Shown here piece by piece: positions 58,816-64,000 of a DNA stretch of 64,000 nt. The stretch lies in contig OY998176.1 of the NCBI GenBank assembly GCA_963921935.1, positions 182,615,842-182,679,841 of the forward strand. The letters are read 5' to 3'. The notes beneath the pieces are model-generated. The model did not search any database, was not told the origin of the DNA, and saw only the letters and a program-made list of their open reading frames with translations. Position numbers and translations under genes: made by a program. The stretch's first letter is position 1. Each line of letters opens with the position of its first letter. The DNA comes from Galeruca laticollis (lineage: Eukaryota; Arthropoda; Insecta; Coleoptera; Chrysomelidae).

Positions 58816-58849
58816 CTTTTCGTAACGTTACTTCGTTACAATATATAAT

Positions 58850-60271
58850 GAATATTATTTCATAAAAGACGAGGTGCCTATATGAAACATAAATTTCGAT
58901 TTTCTACTACACCTGCTTTTAGTCGAAATTTCAATAATTTCGACGTATTGGCCTGACCGTTCATTGAAGGGAAAAACAACTACATTCCTGACTAATACCA
59001 CGCAGAATATTGAAGTACATCCCCTTCGAAAACCGTGACGTCGATCGACCATTTTGCCGATACGGACATCCGTGGGGATTCGCAACTGATAGCCGAATGG
59101 CATAGTACACTGACGCGTTTCGACCTTCTTGGGTCTCTTCAAGAGTGCCATAATGCGTTCCAGTTCAGAGTCTCTGATCCGCACTGAAGATTACGTCCTC
59201 TGACAACTTCTACTTGGCTCGTGTAGTCACACACAAGCGAGAAGCAGTCCGCTGGCGCCATCTTCACTTCCAGTTGCGAACCAACACCTCAGATAAATTC
59301 GACCGTATTAGTCGTATGAAATAAAATGAATATAATTTCATAAAATACGAGGTGTCTATATGAAACATAAATTTCGATTTTCTACTACACCTGCTTTTAG
59401 TCGAAATTTCAATAATTTCGACGTATTGGGCTGACCGTTCTTCGAGGGGAAAAACAACTACATTCCTGGCTAACACCACGCAGAATATTGAATCACATCC
59501 CTTTCGAAAATCGTGTCATCGATCGACCATTTTGCCGATACGGACATCCGTGGTGATTCGCAACTGATAGCAGAATGGCATAGTACACTGACGCGTTTCG
59601 ACCTTCTTGGGTCTCTCCAAGAGTGCCGTAGTGCCTTCCAGTTCAGAGTCTCTAATACGAACTGAAGATTCCGTCCTCCGACAACTTCTACTTGGCTCGT
59701 GTAGTCACACACAGGCGAGAAGTAGTCAGTTGGCGCCACTTCACTTTCAGTTGCGAACCAACACCTCAGATAAATGCGACCGTATTAGTCGTATAAAATG
59801 AAATGAATATAATTTCATAAAATTCGAAGTGTCTATATGAAACATATATTTCGATTTTCTACTACACCTGCTTTTAGTCGAAATTTCAATAATTTCGACG
59901 TATTGGCCATACCGTTATTCGAAGGGAAAACAACTACATTCCTGGCTAGTACCACGCAGAATATTGAATTACATCCCCTTCGAAAACCGTGACGTCGATC
60001 GACCATTTTTCCGATACGGACATTCGTGGTTATTCGCAACTGATAGCGGAATGGCATAGTATACTGACGCGTTTCGACCTTTTTGGGTCTCTTCAAGAGT
60101 GCCGTAATGCCTTCCAGTTCAGAGTCTCTAATCCGAACTGAAGATTCCGTCCGCCGACAACTTCTACTTGGCTCGTGTAGTCACACACAAGCGAGAAGCA
60201 GTCAGCTAGCGCCATATTCACTTTCAGTTGCGAAAATTCGACCGTATAAGTCGTATGAAATGAAATGAAAT
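58850..60271. repeat. 478-bp tandem repeat array, 3 units
   Basis: Units with 'ttcataaaa' starts at 58859, 59337 and 59814, about 478 bp apart and about 90 percent similar. Blocks in each: 'ctactacacctgcttttagt', 'gacgtcgatcgaccatttt', 'ctgacgcgtttcgacctt' and 'tggctcgtgtagtcacacac'. The frames of 60-110 codons are repeat artefacts that recur in each unit. An inverted relative is at 9.44-9.98 kb. Confidence 0.93.
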
Positions 60272-60430
60272 TAACTGTGTCTCGACCCTTACTTCGTGGA
60301 ATCTGCTCATATTAGTGTTTTAAATGAAACACGGTTTCTAGTTAATTCCACAATATAATAAAAATTTTCAATAATTTTTATTATATTGTGGAATTAACTA
60401 GAAACCGTGAGTTTCATTTAAAACACTAAT
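60272..60430. repeat. Fold-back MITE, copy 2, inserted in the 478-bp array
   Basis: Tail 'ctcgacccttacttcgtgga' (about 60280-60310), then arms 60311-60366 and 60373-60430 around a 6-nt loop. It interrupts a 478-bp unit, whose start resumes at 60431. Confidence 0.92.
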
Positions 60431-60615
60431 AATTTCATAAAATACGAGGTGTCTATATGAAACATAAATTTCAATTTTCTACTACACCTGCTTTTAGTCG
60501 TATTTTCAATAATTTCGACGTATTGGCCTTTCTTCGAAGAGATGTAATTCAATATTCTGCGTGGTATTAGCCAGGAATGTAGTTGTAATTCCCTTCGAAG
60601 AACGGCCAGGCCTAG
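60431..60615. repeat. Partial 478-bp unit with hairpin inversion
   Basis: The unit reads normally to 'cgacgtattggcc' (about 60527), then turns into its own reverse complement ('gcgtggtattagccaggaat', 'cttcgaagaacggccagg'), ending at about 60615. Confidence 0.85.
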
Positions 60616-61210
60616 AATTCTATCTTATTTTCAATACAGTCGGAAGTCAATTTATTAACTGTTTGTCGATGTAGCTACTTATCGGCGTCTTATATGTACA
60701 ATTGAGATTATGGATTTCGCAGCTCTAGATTTTATAGACTTTGGTGTTGGTTCACAATTTGTATTACTAATTAGATTAGACGGTTGAAAAATTGCTCTGG
60801 CACTAGATGTTCTTCCATAATGTTACATCGGTACTCACTATTTTTTGTGAATATAGTAAACATTTCTTCTCCTGAAACAAATTACATTGCTCCATTTACA
60901 ACAGATTGTGTTATCCAATGGTTACTTTAATCGGAAAATATATGTTTTAAAATGAAGTTTTTATATAGTAATGTTCACGTATGTTCAGGATATGCGAAAA
61001 TAAAGAAGGTTCTAGACTTGCTTCAATTAGTACGAGGCATTTCATTCTCAATATTTTTAGTCTAGGTATTGAATGTCTTTTTTAAATAGTTTTTCATTTC
61101 CATGTTATCAAAGAAAATAAAACGGTGCAAACAAACATTTTCAGTCGTAGATTGTAGTTTAAACAAATTGAAGTTGACTACACAAATTAGATAAATATCC
61201 TCACAGTATC
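60616..61210. other. No recognised gene
   Basis: AT-rich; no motif found on either strand. Confidence 0.5.
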
Positions 61211-61214
61211 TAAA

Positions 61215-61765
61215 AAGCCTCTAATGAATTGCCATCGTCGGTTATTAAAAAAAGAATGAGGTTGGAAGGCATCTACACAATTTATTGAAGCTCTCTACGC
61301 ATTAGAACAGCTGTGGACCACTCTACTTTTTAAAGATCTCTTGTCACTTGAGAGAAGCGTGGGCATTCAATATGGAAATCGTTTTACAATAAATTTAAAA
61401 ATATATAACTGTGTTTTGGTTTATATGAAAATATATAAATTAGAAAGTATTCAAGTTGAAATAGAGTTGAAGCCTATAAAAGATCTGACGAACTGCCTTC
61501 GCCAGTTACTATGGAAAGAGCGATACCTACCTATTGGAAGCATCTACTTTTTCATTCGTTTTGTTCTCAAATTTCATTGAAGTTCCGTAAGTCTTTGTAT
61601 TCGAATGAGGTTTCGACTTTCCTACTTTCTAAATATCTCTGCCAGACCTTCAGTATTGATATTTTTTTCAATAAATTTAAAAAAGCGTTGCATATATGAA
61701 TATATGTTGATAAAAGTGTTCAAGTTGAACTAGATCTAGTCTACAAAATCCTGTAGAAAAAATCT
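61215..61765. repeat. Diverged tandem duplication, 2 x about 280 bp
   Basis: Shared blocks in order: 'cgtcggttattaaa'/'cgccagttactatgg', 'ggaaggcatctac'/'ggaagcatctac', 'caataaatttaaaaa', 'gttcaagttgaa'. Both short ORFs here follow the repeat and are not convincing genes. Confidence 0.65.
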
Positions 61766-62732
61766 CTACCTGAGCAAAACAGAGGGTAATCCTCTATCCA
61801 GTGCGAAATAAAATCTATTAGAAATATTATTATTATAATTATTTCATTAAGTTTCAATTACTAAAGAACTCTTGAATTGTACTTATGGAACAAAACTGAC
61901 TAATACTTCTTGTCCTTGAATGCTATTCGCTTGTAGCTTGTAGGCGATCATATATTCGGCTAGTGTATTCGCAAGCTTCTGTTTTGCGCTTTTCGTATGA
62001 TGGTGTCAATGTCTGGTATGGTGCACCAAATTCTTATCTCTGGGCTATGAATTTTGTGTCCTTCCTGGTCCTCTTTTTTGGACGAGAATGAGATTTACTT
62101 CATGTCTTTCAGAATTTTTTAATTTGGATGGGTCGTAATTCTACTTGCTTCAGATAAAAAAACATCATGTTGCTGAATAAATACTAATCCAATTTTCGAA
62201 ATAACTAACTAAATCAATTGATCTAATAACACTTGGCAATATATTATTTCTCAAGCGATCAAAATCACTTGTGTATAAAAATAGCATATTGGAATGAAAT
62301 TTAGAAGTAATGTCACATTTTAAGTGATTTTTGTGCTTCTGGAACTTTGCTATCCGTATATGCGATGGGAGGTACAATCAAAATAATTAACTGAACTTTG
62401 TTTAAAAAAATAGCATTACATGTAAATACTTAATATTGATACTGAAATTTCTACATCAAAAAAATTAATATCATAATATGCTTTTTATTTGATTCCAAAT
62501 AGCGAGCACATGTATTTTTAGAATTAAAAACTATTTGTTTATCAGGTTTACCATTCATCATTGGCACACCACAAAAATATCAGATTTACTTTGTAAAATT
62601 AATTAGAAATTGCTTCAGCAGGAAGACAATGGTTTTCCTACATCCTGTAAGGTGATAATACGATTGGCTTAAATTATTATATGACAACATCTTATTTGGA
62701 TTTAAAGATTTGGTGAATACGGGTGTGCCATT
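61766..62732. other. Region upstream of the integrin alpha exon
   Basis: No coding frame recognised. The last few hundred bases may be promoter and 5' UTR of the integrin gene. Confidence 0.5.
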
Positions 62733-62899
62733 ATGAAGTTCTCAATATTTTTACTATTATTTGTTTCTAAAAGTGTATGCTGCTTCAATTTAGATGTGGA
62801 TTTCCCAATAATTTTCAAAGAACCTGTCCCAACTAAAGAGAAAACATATTTTGGTTATACAGTGGCTATGTATCCTGGAAAGCCCTATGGTAGTGAATG
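62733..62899 (+). CDS. Integrin alpha subunit, first coding exon
   Basis: ATG 62733 starts a signal peptide (MKFSIFLLLFVSKSVCC) followed by the mature N-terminus typical of integrin alpha chains (FNLDVDFPIIFKEP, then KTYFGYTVAMYPG and GSEW), the first blade of the beta-propeller. The exon ends after 55 codons plus 2 nt at a TG/GTAAGT donor; the next exon would complete Trp and continue with a 'LLVGAP'-like stretch. Integrin alpha chains pair with a beta chain at the cell surface to bind matrix. The rest of the gene is not in the window; the subclass cannot be fixed from this exon. Confidence 0.85.
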
Positions 62900-63940
62900 G
62901 TAAGTTTTTTGAAACACTGTGATTGTTTTTATCTTGGACTACAATTATTGGCGATCAAATATATTATAATGTTATAATAACATTTTTTTCAATATATTGT
63001 GGAATTATATAGAAACAGTAAGTTTAATTTAAAACCATTTCCTTTGATACTTTAATGCTAAATGTTATTCTGGAAAAAGCTTCTTTATCCTAGTAATAAA
63101 TGTTCAGATTTCTATTCCAAATAACTTATTTTTGGTTAAAAATACTTTAAAATCATATGGATGATATTATATTATAACAAATTGTAAAACATTGGAATGA
63201 TTACAGTCTAAGGCACGCCCAAAAAAACAATGAGTAGTCCAATATGTCATACTGTTCATAAATGTTTTAGTTTGTTGTAGTAGAAGTTGAAATATTGTCA
63301 AAGTAAAAGCATCTACGAATACTATATTAATATTAATTGATGTGAAGCTGAGAGTGATTTATTGTTGATTGATTCTAATGGATACCAATGTAATTGTGAA
63401 AAATACATAAAGTACCTATATAATAATCTCCAGATGTATTATATTTACATAAAGTTTTTGGAGGGACTAAAGTTTTATAGAATAATCTTTTATGAAAATA
63501 TATTTTTTTTTTAAATTTCGAATCAACCTATACTTCAGAAATTTGTGAGACATGGTTTAGAATGCAATAAAATAATATATTCATCCCTTTGAAATAATCA
63601 TTTGTGGTAGATATATAGCGGTATTCAAAAAATGCTAGCAGCTTGACATGATCTTATGAAACAGTAGAGTATTAAAAATTTACTAAGAATAGAAAGGAAA
63701 ATAGAAGAAAAATACTAAAATATATTTAAAATTGGAACTGAATTTGATGGAGGAAGTGAAAAGTAACATAAAATCCGGGGGTGGGTCTTGTCCTAATATT
63801 TGAAAATATATGAAGCAACCTACTAATAACGAGAATTGAGAAAAATATATATTATGTTTGTTGCACTTCAAACTTGAAAAAACTATTTACAAAATTACAG
63901 AAGTGCAGAAAGAATACAAGGGAACTTTTTAAAATATGAA
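62900..63940 (+). other. Start of integrin alpha intron 1
   Basis: At least 1 kb of AT-rich intron. At about 62993-63050, 'attgtggaattatatagaaa' plus 'taagtttaatttaaaacca' is a half copy of the fold-back MITE family arm. Confidence 0.6.
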
Positions 63941-64000
63941 TTGGTCACTTGTATATACTCCGGAGGCTGTATCGTGCTAACAAACTGAAATTTCTCCAAA
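63941..64000. repeat. 172-bp repeat family, start of another copy
   Basis: 'ggtcacttgtatatactccg' and 'gaggctgtatcgtgctaaca' match the array at 19.2-19.9 kb; the window ends inside it. Confidence 0.88.

Larger units (their letters stand above)
56438..58840 (-). mobile_element. LTR and leader of a tRNA-Lys-primed LTR element, truncated
   Basis: On minus: LTR 58840-56699 (2,142 bp; begins TGTAACG and ends CGTTACA), a 3-nt spacer, an 18-nt primer site (56695-56678) and about 240 bp of leader, then truncation at the TA run. No gag or pol remains. LTRs of about 2 kb with a tRNA-Lys primer are known from Osvaldo/Ulysses-type Ty3/gypsy elements, which is the closest comparison I can offer. Confidence 0.75.

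Noticed and set aside
58588..60268. ORFs of 60-110 codons in the LTR and 478-bp array
   Set aside because: They recur with each repeat unit in both strands and have no family motif.

Overview
The window looks like an AT-rich insect genome dominated by transposable elements, with a few host genes between them. Reasons: a Rebers-Riddiford RR-2 cuticular protein gene, spliced genes with GT-AG introns, insect-type Ty3/gypsy, LINE, Penelope, mariner, piggyBac, Harbinger and tyrosine-recombinase elements, long (TA)n tracts, and a TTAGG-like run. I cannot name the species.

Host genes. (1) A cuticular protein gene on + (exons 2889-3038 and 3966-4214; the ATG exon was not found). (2) homer on -, from a 5-nt first coding exon (43724-43728) through the EVH1 exon to 42669; its 3' half is not visible. 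(3) rrp36 on + (44384-44806, 46156-46273, 46973-47109), complete, head to head with homer across about 655 bp. (4) The signal-peptide exon of an integrin alpha subunit on + (62733-62899); the rest lies beyond the window.

Layout. 1-2.9 kb: microsatellites and local duplications. 4.2-9.4 kb: intergenic sequence with inverted repeats, TA tracts and a 107-bp-arm palindrome. 9.4-12.6 kb: one monomer of a 478-bp repeat, a scrambled dead gypsy copy and the start of a SAP-domain gag element. 13.9-15.1 kb: a tyrosine-recombinase scrap next to a large inverted repeat. 16.4-19.1 kb: Harbinger remnants with a nested mariner fragment. 19.2-19.9 kb: a 172-bp repeat array. 19.9-26.85 kb: a decayed errantivirus-like Ty3/gypsy copy split by a DD41D mariner. 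27.2-28.7 kb: a Crypton-like tyrosine recombinase pseudogene. 29.4-30.4 kb: four 258-bp tandem units made from a second recombinase gene. 30.4-38.5 kb: one LINE inserted into another, both on -. 39-40.8 kb: a LINE fragment and a piggyBac fragment. 41.5-42.5 kb: a TIR element and a fold-back element. 47.5-48.2 kb: Penelope GIY-YIG end. 48.68-56.42 kb: a complete young LTR element with gag only. 56.44-58.84 kb: 2.1-kb LTR plus leader of a tRNA-Lys-primed element. 58.85-60.6 kb: tandem array of the 478-bp repeat.

The strongest candidate for something undescribed is the 7.7-kb gag-only LTR element. It has near-identical 2.17-kb LTRs, a tRNA-Lys-like primer site, a polypurine tract and a TA-microsatellite target. 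On the strand opposite gag, three short segments bounded by good splice signals join in frame into a 64-codon cysteine-rich ORF that begins inside the 3' LTR and ends in the internal region.
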